A DNA stretch of 64,000 bases from Aculops lycopersici. Lineage: Eukaryota; Arthropoda; Arachnida; Trombidiformes; Eriophyidae. A model generated the notes under the pieces. The model was given only the letters and a program-made list of their open reading frames with translations. It did no database searches and was not told where the DNA came from. The DNA lies in assembly GCA_015350385.1 (NCBI GenBank), contig WNKI01000001.1:7217433-7281432 (forward strand), read 5' to 3'. Of this stretch, positions 44,100 to 55,479 are shown piece by piece (within the stretch, counting starts at the first letter, position 1; each line of letters opens with the position of its first letter). Made by a program: the position numbers and the translations under genes.

Positions 44100-44843
44100 G
44101 ATCTCTAATTGTTTATAAACATGGATATCGTTGTCGTTTTTTTTGAAGTCGTCGGTGTGATGGGAGGCGAATAATGGTGATGATAATAGTAGTGGTAAAT
44201 AAGGAGAATTTTAAATGATGGATGGTCGAATCCCTAGAAAGATTGACAAGCTTTAGCTAGCTTGGTCCCTGGTCAGTGTTTATATTGTTGTCGATTTCTG
44301 CTGCAAAAGGTTGATGTTGTTGTAGTAGTGATGGTAGTAGAAGTAGCTGCTGCTGCCTTTGTTTCTGGTCATTGGAACTACCAATGTAAAAGGTTAAAAT
44401 CTTGATACTCATGAACAAAAATATTATTGTAATCGTATTGTGTCTCTATGTAGTTAATAGTTTCAGTTGTTGTATCGATATTCCATTTATTGTTTTTTCC
44501 CTTCAAACTCTCATCGTGTTAACGTAGTTCAATTTCACTACTCGATGAACTGAGTTTACAAGTTTTGCGAGAGTACGTTTATTGTGATCATAAACAATCG
44601 AGACACATGCTGTACATTTGACCTATAGGTGATCCATTTTGTTCTTGCAAACCTTAGTTTTTCTATTCCTTGCCAGGCGGCGCCTCTGCCGCGCGCAACT
44701 ACTGCTCTCTCTGTGTGATCCATGGCCACCGCCCGCAGCCGCTGCCACCAAGCTGCAGTTATCAAGACCGATGAGTAATGCCACTGCAATCCCGTTGCCA
44801 ATGCCACTTTTACTGTCGAACTACTCCTACCACGAAACCCAAT
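44100..44843. other. intergenic region
   Basis: RNF13 upstream region and 3' flank of the orphan gene, both on the minus strand. Contains an AGCTAGCT word near 44255. No coding sequence is recognised. Confidence 0.5.
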
Positions 44844-45722
44844 CTAATCATTTATTAACCATCTTGGATCTTCTCGACGTCTCCTCGGTGTCCTAGACTC
44901 GCCCAACATTGAGTTTATAAAATTCGCCAAACAATTGCGATTCTCAATGGGAGAGTTTTCCTGAATTCCAATGTTTGTACAGTTGCGATCTACGAATCCA
45001 GATATAAAAGCACGTGCAAACACGTAGTCTTTGATCTCGCTATTGGCAAAGTTTTCGCTCGCAAACTTTGTGATACTCTCCGAGGTTGTGGGCAACGAGC
45101 AGCGTAATATTTCGCCCATGTAGCAAAGGGATCTCTCGCGACAAGAGGTATCCTGAAGTCCAACTCTACTAAGTGTTTCGTCTGTCTTGGTGCCCAATAT
45201 TGAGAGCACCGACTTTTCACTAACTCCATTTGTGAAATATCTGTCCAAGTTTAACGTGTTCATTGGATCCCTGTACAGGGAGTTAATGAAAGAGTGGCCA
45301 CCTGGAACCAACATGATGGTGATTGTTAAACTAAACACTAGAGGAACCAAAAGTTTCAATAACTTGATTAGAATCACTGGCCTTGCAAGATAGTAAGTAG
45401 CATCACTTAATAAATTCATCATTGTGTCCAAATTAAAGTGATTCGACAGCTTCGATTGAGCGATAGCGAATCTAGCTGTTGTCTTGAGAAGCGACTTGTA
45501 GGGTTCGCCAATATCAATTGATTTCTCATCGTAATCAATTTCATTTTCCTTCAACGAAATTCGTGTTCCATTATCCTGGTCACCTATTGCAGGTGTTTGA
45601 GTTGATGGGTCTACAACGGACCTCGGCGCCAAGTTCCTGTTTCCTCTCGCTGATATGAGGCCAGTGCTTGCGATGGCAACCAAGAGGAGAACAATAGAAA
45701 TTTGAACAACTAAGCGGACCAT
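44844..45722 (-). CDS. orphan secreted or membrane protein with Cys-rich C-terminal half
   Basis: 292 codons, intronless, ATG at 45720-45722. A signal peptide (MVRLVVQISIVLLLVAIASTGLIS) is followed by an acidic linker and an amphipathic region (KTTARFAIAQSKLSNHF). A strongly hydrophobic segment (PVILIKLLKLLVPLVFSLTITIML) comes next, then a C-terminal domain with paired Cys (TSCRERSLCYMGEILRCSL, GFVDRNCTNIG, NRNCLANFINSML). The end is basic (TPRRRREDPRWLIND). It is probably a type I-like or pore-associated extracellular protein stabilised by disulphides. I recognise no family, but composition, signal peptide and Cys pattern make a real gene likely. It lies just downstream of the NRF-like gene on the same strand. 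Confidence 0.7.
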   Translation of the reverse strand: MVRLVVQISIVLLLVAIASTGLISARGNRNLAPRSVVDPSTQTPAIGDQDNGTRISLKENEIDYDEKSIDIGEPYKSLLKTTARFAIAQSKLSNHFNLDTMMNLLSDATYYLARPVILIKLLKLLVPLVFSLTITIMLVPGGHSFINSLYRDPMNTLNLDRYFTNGVSEKSVLSILGTKTDETLSRVGLQDTSCRERSLCYMGEILRCSLPTTSESITKFASENFANSEIKDYVFARAFISGFVDRNCTNIGIQENSPIENRNCLANFINSMLGESRTPRRRREDPRWLIND

Positions 45723-45888
45723 TCTGTCGAAATATTTGTATCATTTGATTGAATGCTAGAAATAGAATGACTGACTCTGAATCTGTTCAGTTAAAAATGA
45801 ATTCGAATTATTGTTTGAGCAAAACTATCGAACTTGATGTCTTAAAACTTTCAAAGATCTCAATGCGAGATAACACAATTAGTAACAA

Positions 45889-48800
45889 GTTTATTTGGTT
45901 ACCGCTTTTATATCTACAACATACCGGAATGTGACCCGCTAATTAGTGGGACCGGATTATCCCTGAAATCGCACACCTGTTGACCGCTAGTTAACTACCG
46001 CTAATGTGTGCTTGCAACCTCAGGTCCCGCCTCGTCGACGTCGTTCTGGTCTCTAACCTTATCATTGAATGTCGTGATCACTGGCGCCACTGCCAATAAA
46101 GGTAAAGTTCGAGTTTCATCAAATATCTTCGGGGTCTGCTTCATTCTATCACTAAAACCTTCATTAATTTTACACTTGCTCATCGTCCATCTTCCCAAAT
46201 AAAGCTCTTCGAGGGAACAAAATGGAGATACTACAAGTAGATGGATGGCTGCCGAAGTTGCAAAGGTCATCACTAATCTGGTGGTATAAATATTGAGCAT
46301 ATTGTAGATACTAACGTGCAGTCCATCTCTCACTAGTCCACTGTGCATGTGGATAAATATTGGATATACAAGATAGGCAACGAATATTAGTTTGCCCAAG
46401 GGAATGAATGTTGATAGTGAGAGGAAATCTCTCAATAGTTTCCATCTTCCCGTAGAACATTGGTGTATGATGTAACCTGTAACGATGGCCCAGCCAACTC
46501 GATGGCTCGACCAATATATCGAGGCCCAGAATCTTGTGTAATTTGTATGAAAGACTGAGGATAAGACTAGAACGGCCACGACAAGTACTGCTAATCCAAC
46601 GAGTATATCACCTATCATATTGGACCACTTGTTGCTGTTACTCTTGCTTCGGTTCTTTGATAGTAACAATACAGATTCTTGACGCCACTGGCGTCGCTTG
46701 GCGTCCAATAGGATGAAGCCACCAATCATACCAACCAAAAATGGTCCCAGATTGTTGAATAGATTTGTGTACAATCTAAATATTTTTTCGTCCAAATCCA
46801 GCACAAACGACTCGTCCATCTTGATCACCGGCGCCCCAACCTGATCCAGGTAAGCGAGAGCAAACGAGGCGCCCATTGAGGCGAATAGGAGCGCCAAAAG
46901 TCCACAGATAGTGACTTTCAATGAACCGAAGCCTCGACAGGCTAAAAGTATTATTGATCCGAGAATAAAGGATTGCATTAGCACTGATAGGAACCATGAG
47001 GACGGCAGACAAACGTCTGATTGGGGCAAAAAGTTATTAACCATCATCAAGTTAGCCCACCAATTGTTTCTGCACGATTTGCCCAACCTTCTGTTCACCA
47101 TTTCCGGCCACATGGGTCCATCTGAAATAAGCGGCACCAAGATGGCAATTGCAATGACACTTGTATAAGCTGGCCAAAATCTGAGCACCTTCCTGAGCAA
47201 CAGGCGCGAGATCGAAACGCGATTCAATGTCTGCAACAACGACCTGTGACTGGATTCCATTGTTTTGTGATGAATCTCTAAAAAGCGGCAGGAACCCGAT
47301 TGGTGTAACAATTTAACCACAAATGTCAAACCCGTAATATACAAAAGCATGTCTATTCCCAGGGTAAAGTTTGTAGTTGCAAACCAAACACTATCCTTGG
47401 TCATGTTTATGCTTATAATTGATCGATAGTATTGATAATTATTGGCGCTTGGATACAAAAACGAATAGCCGATAGTGATCCAGATTATAATAAACATTTT
47501 CATTCCGGCTAAATGAGTGAGCCACTCGCTTGGTGGTTGTTGCTCCTGGTGGTGCTGTCTTTGTTGGTGTACCAATGGGTAGTTTGTATCTCTCGCCGAT
47601 TGGCCATTAAACTTAAGAATCTTGGCACTTTCGTCTTTCTGACCATGATGGCAGTCCACATCAACACTGAGTTGCTCCAATTTGTTATCTCTTGAGGATT
47701 CAGTAGAGGTTGGAGTGGTGGATGAAAATTGCGAGGAGCTCGAGAGTTTGTTGCTTGGTACAATTGAATCATAAGTTTCGCTATCGGTATTCTGTCCCGA
47801 TGTCGATTTGCTTGGACTCGAGCTCATACTTGAGCGGTTGGCTGCCCCCTCAATCGTCTCTCGATTAGCGATAGCAAGTTTTACTAAATTACATCTCGAA
47901 AAATCTGATTGCGTGAATTGTTTCCAGTTACGAATGATCGAGAAACAGAGCAAGATTTCGACTAATAACAATTTAAATGTTGGGCTATTGGAATTAATTG
48001 TTTGCTGGCACCCAATATTAGAGTACCTATCTAGCGTGGTACCAATGAGAGTTAGTGATAATATAAAACAGAAGGAGTAAATAAGAATCAATTGCAACAA
48101 GTCGGCCGTTTGCTGAGCCTTGATATCTCGTCCATCTTGACAACTCATAACTTCGCCCAAAACATTGTACCCCTCTGAAACATGCTTGAATATTTGATCC
48201 AAATCATCATTTGTACATCGCGATGGGACACACATGCCTACTTGGAAACCCTTGAGCGAGTCGCTAGTCCAATAGTTTCTCACTAATTCATCCCAAATAA
48301 CACCATCTGGAATGATTCCCTCAGGTATCGTTTTGTTCTCATCTAATTCAATGTGATAGTTCAATTTTAAACTCAACAAACAATATTTACCTGAATAACT
48401 CCCCTCCTCGGCTTCATTCTCTAAACTGACACTCGGATTTGATCTGATGGATAAACATTGATCAAAGTCGCCAAAGTCACTGAGTAGTCCGTACATCATG
48501 CCACTGGGAATCTTAGCCGAGGCATCGACAAACTTGAAGGCATAGGATTTGATTTCACCCAAATTCGACATCAAGTTCATTAAACTCGCCGTACAACCAC
48601 CACTCAACGACAACTTGTCGAATAATTCCAAGCCACTTCTCGTTGCGCTTAGAATACGGCGCTTAACTTTTCTCTGGAGACATGATTGCAGATTAACCAA
48701 TCTCTCATGGTCTGTAAAGTTTTTGCCCTCTGCTGATGGGCCAACTGATAGACCTTGGCAATTCTCAGCATCATCATTAGCATCTCCAGCGCTTGAGTCA

Positions 48801-49325
48801 TTTTGTAAGTCTTCTGGTGCTGATTCCTGATCACTTTCGTTCCCTGTTTCCGTTTCCGTTTCTGTTCCTTTTTTTGGCGCTGGTTTCGACTCGATTGTTG
48901 TTTCTGGCTCGGATGTTGGAGTTGCTATCGTTGTTGTTGTTGATGTTGTTATGAGTGATGTTGATGACTTGGATGCTATTTGGACAGGTGTCAAAGATTC
49001 TGGATTGGACAAAAGGAGAGTTGAGCTCTTTTCAATGGGCAAAGACTTGTCACTAGATAAAAATTCCGTTAGGTTGATCGACTGGCCTGAACTGTATGTG
49101 CCCTCGATGATGGATTTACCTGCAATAAGTGGTGGCGAGGATTGCAATAGTGAGAGCAGGAGCAACAAACTTAAAGTTGACAAGCTAACTGGCAGTAGTA
49201 GTGGCACCAGGAGTCGTTGTCTTTGCCTCCCGGTTGCGCCTCTGGTCCTTGGGTTTGATTTAGCCCCTCGAGACGTAGACTTATTTAGCTCTCGGATCGG
49301 CTTAAACTTTTTAGATTCCAAAGCC
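45889..49325. repeat. segmental duplication, block A copy 1
   Basis: Nearly identical in direct orientation to 52027-55479, apart from a 16-bp insertion in the other copy's 3' UTR near 52104. It covers most of the NRF-like coding region and its 3' UTR. The left edge falls at the minus-strand AATAAA (45890-45895). Confidence 0.95.
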
Positions 49326-49573
49326 TGAAAAGTCGAATTCGAGAACGATAAGCTGGCACTTCCACTTTCACCTGTGGAGGACGTGGAGCTCCGGTAAAGA
49401 GGTTGCTGGTGTTGCCGCTGTCGCTGCAATTGGAGGCACGACGACTGTAACGACAACCACGAAAGCGACGACATTGGATCGCTAGAAGCTGAAGTCTTGG
49501 TAGCCGTTGATTGGTTTAGGCTTGGCAAAAGTAGTTCCGCCTCTTGGGAAGAAGCCGACCGAAGCTTAGCCAT
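46001..49573 (-). CDS. NRF-6-like acyltransferase-3 membrane protein, copy 1
   Basis: 1190 codons. The N-terminal 83 residues (MAKLRSASSQ onward) are unique to this copy; the rest is shared with copy 2. Order: Ser-rich start, a membrane or signal segment (about 121-144), an acidic Ser/Thr/Glu linker, and an NRF domain (about 290-470) with conserved Cys (LSGGCTASL, DQCLSI, KYCLLSLK, GMCVPSRCTNDDL). An acyltransferase-3 domain follows with about ten helices (from LAGMKMFIIIWITIGYSF, about 690, to ATSAAIHLLVVSPFCSLEELYLG). The family includes C. elegans nrf-6 and ndg-4, which affect lipid transport and drug response. The first-helix region reads IGYSF where many members have GH, so activity is uncertain. 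The ATG at 49571-49573 is clear. The shared part begins at a TTTTCAG|GC acceptor-like site. Confidence 0.88.
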   Translation of the reverse strand: MAKLRSASSQEAELLLPSLNQSTATKTSASSDPMSSLSWLSLQSSCLQLQRQRQHQQPLYRSSTSSTGESGSASLSFSNSTFQALESKKFKPIRELNKSTSRGAKSNPRTRGATGRQRQRLLVPLLLPVSLSTLSLLLLLSLLQSSPPLIAGKSIIEGTYSSGQSINLTEFLSSDKSLPIEKSSTLLLSNPESLTPVQIASKSSTSLITTSTTTTIATPTSEPETTIESKPAPKKGTETETETGNESDQESAPEDLQNDSSAGDANDDAENCQGLSVGPSAEGKNFTDHERLVNLQSCLQRKVKRRILSATRSGLELFDKLSLSGGCTASLMNLMSNLGEIKSYAFKFVDASAKIPSGMMYGLLSDFGDFDQCLSIRSNPSVSLENEAEEGSYSGKYCLLSLKLNYHIELDENKTIPEGIIPDGVIWDELVRNYWTSDSLKGFQVGMCVPSRCTNDDLDQIFKHVSEGYNVLGEVMSCQDGRDIKAQQTADLLQLILIYSFCFILSLTLIGTTLDRYSNIGCQQTINSNSPTFKLLLVEILLCFSIIRNWKQFTQSDFSRCNLVKLAIANRETIEGAANRSSMSSSPSKSTSGQNTDSETYDSIVPSNKLSSSSQFSSTTPTSTESSRDNKLEQLSVDVDCHHGQKDESAKILKFNGQSARDTNYPLVHQQRQHHQEQQPPSEWLTHLAGMKMFIIIWITIGYSFLYPSANNYQYYRSIISINMTKDSVWFATTNFTLGIDMLLYITGLTFVVKLLHQSGSCRFLEIHHKTMESSHRSLLQTLNRVSISRLLLRKVLRFWPAYTSVIAIAILVPLISDGPMWPEMVNRRLGKSCRNNWWANLMMVNNFLPQSDVCLPSSWFLSVLMQSFILGSIILLACRGFGSLKVTICGLLALLFASMGASFALAYLDQVGAPVIKMDESFVLDLDEKIFRLYTNLFNNLGPFLVGMIGGFILLDAKRRQWRQESVLLLSKNRSKSNSNKWSNMIGDILVGLAVLVVAVLVLSSVFHTNYTRFWASIYWSSHRVGWAIVTGYIIHQCSTGRWKLLRDFLSLSTFIPLGKLIFVAYLVYPIFIHMHSGLVRDGLHVSIYNMLNIYTTRLVMTFATSAAIHLLVVSPFCSLEELYLGRWTMSKCKINEGFSDRMKQTPKIFDETRTLPLLAVAPVITTFNDKVRDQNDVDEAGPEVASTH

Positions 49574-51482
49574 TGCTGTGCGTAGTGATGTTGTTGATGG
49601 CGGTGGTTCTGTTGGTGGTGCCAGTGATCGGGGTTGTTTCGTTGCCCGTAATTACAGGTGGCTAGGAAGAAACGCGTGCTTGTCGCGCGTTTTGTTTCTC
49701 TTTTGGTTCAGTTGCTTTTAGCGCCCCTTCTTCGCTCTTTGCCACCTTTTTTCTGGTTGCTCTACTCAGTTACAAATTCTTTTTTAGATTCTCAATTAAG
49801 ACAGATAACCCAACAGGTGTGTTGCTTAACTGCTAGCTCGCACGCTGAGTTGCTCGCTCACTAGCCCCTCGAGCAGGATGGCAACTAGAGCCGCGAGCAA
49901 ACGACGCGCGTGCAACCAGCCTGCTGCTCACGTCGCACAGGTCTAGCTGAGCCTATGATAATTGGCAGTCTTCGCGTGGCTTGATTATCTTCAGTTGGAC
50001 TGAGCATCCAACAAACAGCAAATCGCAGGCAAAGATCTATCTATTTTAGTCTGCCTAAGCTACTGATCCCGTCTGCGCTATATCTGCTCAAAGTTATAAT
50101 GCTACTCAAAGTTTGTGTTCGACTTCTTGACTTTCGTTGGTGGCCGTTTGATTGCCAGTTCGTAGAGTCAATTGATTCTGTCTTGCTAGTGGATAACCTG
50201 GAAATTCAAACTATCGACAGGTACAATCTTGTTTGCTCACTCTCTCAGCTACTCTCTAGCCAACCCACTCAACTCTTGACTCTGTCACCCGTGAAATGAA
50301 GCCTTTCTCTAATTTCTAATCCTCCATGAAATGATTCCTCCCTCTTTCTCCCTTGTGCAGAATTGAGTTTATTGGTCACAGGCTTCTAGTGTGCCCAGAA
50401 ATCTTCAGTTAGATTGTAACGCTTGATCTCTTAGTTAGTCTGTTGCGCTTTGCCTGTAGATGCGAAAAATTCTACTTTCTCGAAGCAGTAGTTATATCTG
50501 GCAGAACGAGATAACAACTACCAATGAAGAGTAAAATGTTATCATGTCTAGAAATCATGCGCAGAGTTTCAAGTCGGCGGCAGCGGAGGTGCCGATGAGC
50601 TTGTAATCAACAGTTGCGATGACAACCACGATTGCCAAGACCACGAGTGCCAAGAGTATCGGTGTTTCAACTTTTTACCGCATCAACAGGTGCCTGTCAA
50701 CTTTGTTGTCGTCTGGAAGGAAAAAGTAACTCAAATCGCTTGGAGGTTGTTTCTAAATATTAGTTTATGGGCCTCGACTTCTTGATTAAAAGAGCAATAA
50801 GCTATGCTAGCGTCACACTTCCTCTCCTTCTAAATGTTTGAGTTGGTGATGTTTCTTTACGTCGTTGTTGTCGTCCTCGACGGCTTTTTTCCTCACGATT
50901 CTCTACTCGAATATATCTTAAAGTCCTGGTTCCTGCTATAGAACTTGTTAATGTCTCAAGATTCGTCTTCTAATTAAACGCCATCTAGCTGCCTCTAGCT
51001 CACCCGCTCTTTTCCAACAGGTAAGTAATTAAAGTTGTTGCTTAGATTTCTGCAGCAATAGATCTTTTTATGTAAGTAATCTTAGTGTGGCTTGTTTGCT
51101 TGTAAGAAAGTCAACTTTGCTAAAAAAAAGGTTGTGTTGACGCAAATTAAAAGAAAGGAAAGATACAACAACTTGCTCTTTCTTCCAACTCTTCTCCTTC
51201 TTTGCTGCTCAACTCTTTCTACTTTGCAAAGGAAAAGTTTCCATTTGCCTCGAATTCAACTCCTCGATCCACTATGTCTTAGAGAGTGGTGGCATTCAAC
51301 TTAAACGCGCAACTATGATCGTTATCAACTCCTTCACCTAGCAGATAACCAGAGTGAAGCAAACCTTTAAATAACTCCCAGCGTCAAAAAGCAACAGTTG
51401 GTTCCGCCAGGCGGCCAAGCAGTAAGGCAGGCAGAAGATTGCGTATCCGCCATACGGACAGCCAGCTAGTTGGACCAATTGG
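49574..51482. other. upstream region of NRF-like copy 1, absent next to copy 2
   Basis: Part of the 2.16 kb (49326-51482) that separates blocks A and B in copy 1 but is missing in copy 2. It holds CAACAGGT words (about 49812, 50684 and 51018, the last as CAG|GTAAGT). No coding homology was seen beyond the first 248 bp of copy 1's frame. Confidence 0.5.
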
Positions 51483-51515
51483 CGAGAGTTGGTATTCATC
51501 GTCGCTTGACCTCAT
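51384..51515 (-). pseudogene. orphaned first exon of the NRF-like gene
   Basis: From ATG 51515 the frame reads MRSSDDEYQLS, as in copy 2. It then runs into different sequence (PIGPTSWLSV) and stops at 51384, instead of joining ALESKKF. No GT donor lies at the point of divergence. It is either a relic of an intronless unit split by an insertion, or an alternative first exon using another donor. Confidence 0.45.
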
Positions 51516-52014
51516 TGTTGGTATCTTGGTTAGACTCCTGACGTGATTATCAGTAGAGCTGGCCACTTATGCATGTGCTCTTGTGAGTACTCTGTTCATC
51601 TCACTAAAGAGGTGGTTGCTATACCATCCACTCGGCTTCATACTCAATGATCATGTGCAACCACTTGTAGTTGGCACTGCTGGTCTGATTGACTAGGAGT
51701 GTGGTGTTAATTATGGATCCAAAAAGAAGGAGGGGAAGTAAAAGTAAATAGTCCGAGGCGACTGCAGAGGGATAGCGCAACAAGTGTGCGCAAAACAATC
51801 GACACAATCGGAATTGACAAGGGAGCTGGAGTGCTCTCTGGAGATGTATCGATTTCATAACATTATCTTTCAGGGCGGAACTATTTTGATCTACCGAGGA
51901 GGACGTCAAACATGAAAGGGTATCGAAGAGATGGGCTAGCAAAGAGGCATCGATCGATTAATTATTGATCGGAAGAGTGCAGCGACTGTAGGTGCTACGC
52001 GGGATTCATTATCT
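51483..52014. repeat. segmental duplication, block B copy 1
   Basis: Direct repeat of 55479-56010 (offset 3996) with only a few differences. It contains an orphaned 5' coding start equal to that of copy 2 (ATG at 51515) and a 107-codon ATG-less open frame at 51619-51942. A 12-bp filler (52015-52026) joins it to block A copy 2. Confidence 0.95.
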
Positions 52015-52026
52015 GTAATATTTCGC

Positions 52027-55000
52027 GTTTATTTGGTTACCGCTCTTATATCTACAGCATACCGGAATGTGACCCGCTAATTAGTGGGACCGGATTATCC
52101 CTCTGCTATAATAAACCTGAAATCGCACACCTGTTGACCGCTAGTTAACTACCGCTAATGTGTGCTTGCAACCTCAGGTCCCGCCTCGTCGACGTCGCTC
52201 TGGTCTCTAACCTTATCATTGAATGTCGTGATCACTGGCGCCACTGCCAATAAAGGTAAAGTTCGAGTTTCATCAAATATCTTCGGGGTCTGCTTCATTC
52301 TATCACTAAAACCTTCATTAATTTTACACTTGCTCATCGTCCATCTTCCCAAATAAAGCTCTTCGAGGGAACAAAATGGAGATACTACAAGTAGATGGAT
52401 GGCTGCCGAAGTTGCAAAGGTCATCACTAATCTGGTGGTATAAATATTGAGCATATTGTAGATACTAACGTGCAGTCCATCTCTCACTAGTCCACTGTGC
52501 ATGTGGATAAATATTGGATATACAAGATAGGCAACGAATATTAGTTTGCCCAAGGGAATGAATGTTGATAGTGAGAGGAAATCTCTCAATAGTTTCCATC
52601 TTCCCGTAGAACATTGGTGTATGATGTAACCTGTAACGATGGCCCAGCCAACTCGATGGCTCGACCAATATATCGAGGCCCAGAATCTTGTGTAATTTGT
52701 ATGAAAGACTGAGGATAAGACTAGAACGGCCACGACAAGTACTGCTAATCCAACGAGTATATCACCTATCATATTGGACCACTTGTTGCTGTTACTCTTG
52801 CTTCGGTTCTTTGATAGTAACAATACAGATTCTTGACGCCACTGGCGTCGCTTGGCGTCCAATAGGATGAAGCCACCAATCATACCAACCAAAAATGGTC
52901 CCAGATTGTTGAATAGATTTGTGTACAATCTAAATATTTTTTCGTCCAAATCCAGCACAAACGACTCGTCCATCTTGATCACCGGCGCCCCAACCTGATC
53001 CAGGTAAGCGAGAGCAAACGAGGCGCCCATTGAGGCGAATAGGAGCGCCAAAAGTCCACAGATAGTGACTTTCAATGAACCGAAGCCTCGACAGGCTAAA
53101 AGTATTATTGATCCGAGAATAAAGGATTGCATTAGCACTGATAGGAACCATGAGGACGGCAGACAAACGTCTGATTGGGGCAAAAAGTTATTAACCATCA
53201 TCAAGTTAGCCCACCAATTGTTTCTGCACGATTTGCCCAACCTTCTGTTCACCATTTCCGGCCACATGGGTCCATCTGAAATAAGCGGCACCAAGATGGC
53301 AATTGCAATGACACTTGTATAAGCTGGCCAAAATCTGAGCACCTTCCTGAGCAACAGGCGCGAGATCGAAACGCGATTCAATGTCTGCAACAACGACCTG
53401 TGACTGGATTCCATTGTTTTGTGATGAATCTCTAAAAAGCGGCAGGAACCCGATTGGTGTAACAATTTAACCACAAATGTCAAACCCGTAATATACAAAA
53501 GCATGTCTATTCCCAGGGTAAAGTTTGTAGTTGCAAACCAAACACTATCCTTGGTCATGTTTATGCTTATAATTGATCGATAGTATTGATAATTATTGGC
53601 GCTTGGATACAAAAACGAATAGCCGATAGTGATCCAGATTATAATAAACATTTTCATTCCGGCTAAATGAGTGAGCCACTCGCTTGGTGGTTGTTGCTCC
53701 TGGTGGTGCTGTCTTTGTTGGTGTACCAATGGGTAGTTTGTATCTCTCGCCGATTGGCCATTAAACTTAAGAATCTTGGCACTTTCGTCTTTCTGACCAT
53801 GATGGCAGTCCACATCAACACTGAGTTGCTCCAATTTGTTATCTCTTGAGGATTCAGTAGAGGTTGGAGTGGTGGATGAAAATTGCGAGGAGCTCGAGAG
53901 TTTGTTGCTTGGTACAATTGAATCATAAGTTTCGCTATCGGTATTCTGTCCCGATGTCGATTTGCTTGGACTCGAGCTCATACTTGAGCGGTTGGCTGCC
54001 CCCTCAATCGTCTCTCGATTAGCGATAGCAAGTTTTACTAAATTACATCTCGAAAAATCTGATTGCGTGAATTGTTTCCAGTTACGAATGATCGAGAAAC
54101 AGAGCAAGATTTCGACTAATAACAATTTAAATGTTGGGCTATTGGAATTAATTGTTTGCTGGCACCCAATATTAGAGTACCTATCTAGCGTGGTACCAAT
54201 GAGAGTTAGTGATAATATAAAACAGAAGGAGTAAATAAGAATCAATTGCAACAAGTCGGCCGTTTGCTGAGCCTTGATATCTCGTCCATCTTGACAACTC
54301 ATAACTTCGCCCAAAACATTGTACCCCTCTGAAACATGCTTGAATATTTGATCCAAATCATCATTTGTACATCGCGATGGGACACACATGCCTACTTGGA
54401 AACCCTTGAGCGAGTCGCTAGTCCAATAGTTTCTCACTAATTCATCCCAAATAACACCATCTGGAATGATTCCCTCAGGTATCGTTTTGTTCTCATCTAA
54501 TTCAATGTGATAGTTCAATTTTAAACTCAACAAACAATATTTACCTGAATAACTCCCCTCCTCGGCTTCATTCTCTAAACTGACACTCGGATTTGATCTG
54601 ATGGATAAACATTGATCAAAGTCGCCAAAGTCACTGAGTAGTCCGTACATCATGCCACTGGGAATCTTAGCCGAGGCATCGACAAACTTGAAGGCATAGG
54701 ATTTGATTTCACCCAAATTCGACATCAAGTTCATTAAACTCGCCGTACAACCACCACTCAACGACAACTTGTCGAATAATTCCAAGCCACTTCTCGTTGC
54801 GCTTAGAATACGGCGCTTAACTTTTCTCTGGAGACATGATTGCAGATTAACCAACCTCTCATGGTCTGTAAAGTTTTTGCCCTCTGCTGATGGGCCATCT
54901 GATAGACCTTGGCAATTCTCAGCATCATCATTAGCATCTCCAGCGCTTGAGTCATTTTGTAAGTCTTCTGGTGCTGATTCCTGATCACTTTCGTTCCCTG

Positions 55001-55479
55001 TTTCCGTTTCCGTTTCTGTTCCTTTTTTTGGCGCTGGTTTCGACTCGATTGTTGTTTCTGGCTCGGATGTTGGAGTTGCTATCGTTGTGGTTGTTGATGT
55101 TGTTATGAGTGATGTTGATGACTTGGATGCTATTTGGACAGGTGTCAAAGATTCTGGATTGGACAAAAGGAGAGTTGAGCTCTTTTCAATGGGCAAAGAC
55201 TTGTCACTAGATAAAAATTCCGTTAGGTTGATCGACTGGCCTGAACTGTATGTGCCCTCGATGATGGATTTACCTGCAACAAGTGGTGGCGAGGATTGCA
55301 ATAGTGAGAGCAGGAGCAACAAACTTAAAGTTGACAAGCTAACTGGCAGTAGTAGTGGCACCAGGAGTCGTTGTCTTTGCCTCCCGGTTGCGCTTCTGGT
55401 CCTTGGATTTGATTTAGCCCCTCGAGACGTAGACTTATTTAGCTCACGAATCGGCTTAAACTTTTTAGATTCCAAAGCC
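52027..55479. repeat. segmental duplication, block A copy 2
   Basis: Direct repeat of 45889-49325 (offset 6138, then 6154 after a 16-bp insertion in the 3' UTR). By eye only about ten base differences in 3.4 kb, most of them in the 5' 650 bp of the coding region. Joined directly to block B copy 2. Confidence 0.95.

Noticed and set aside
52027..55479. NRF-like copy 2 as a classic retrocopy
   Set aside because: The duplication includes upstream block B in the same order and shows no poly(A) tail or target-site duplication, so DNA-level tandem duplication fits better.
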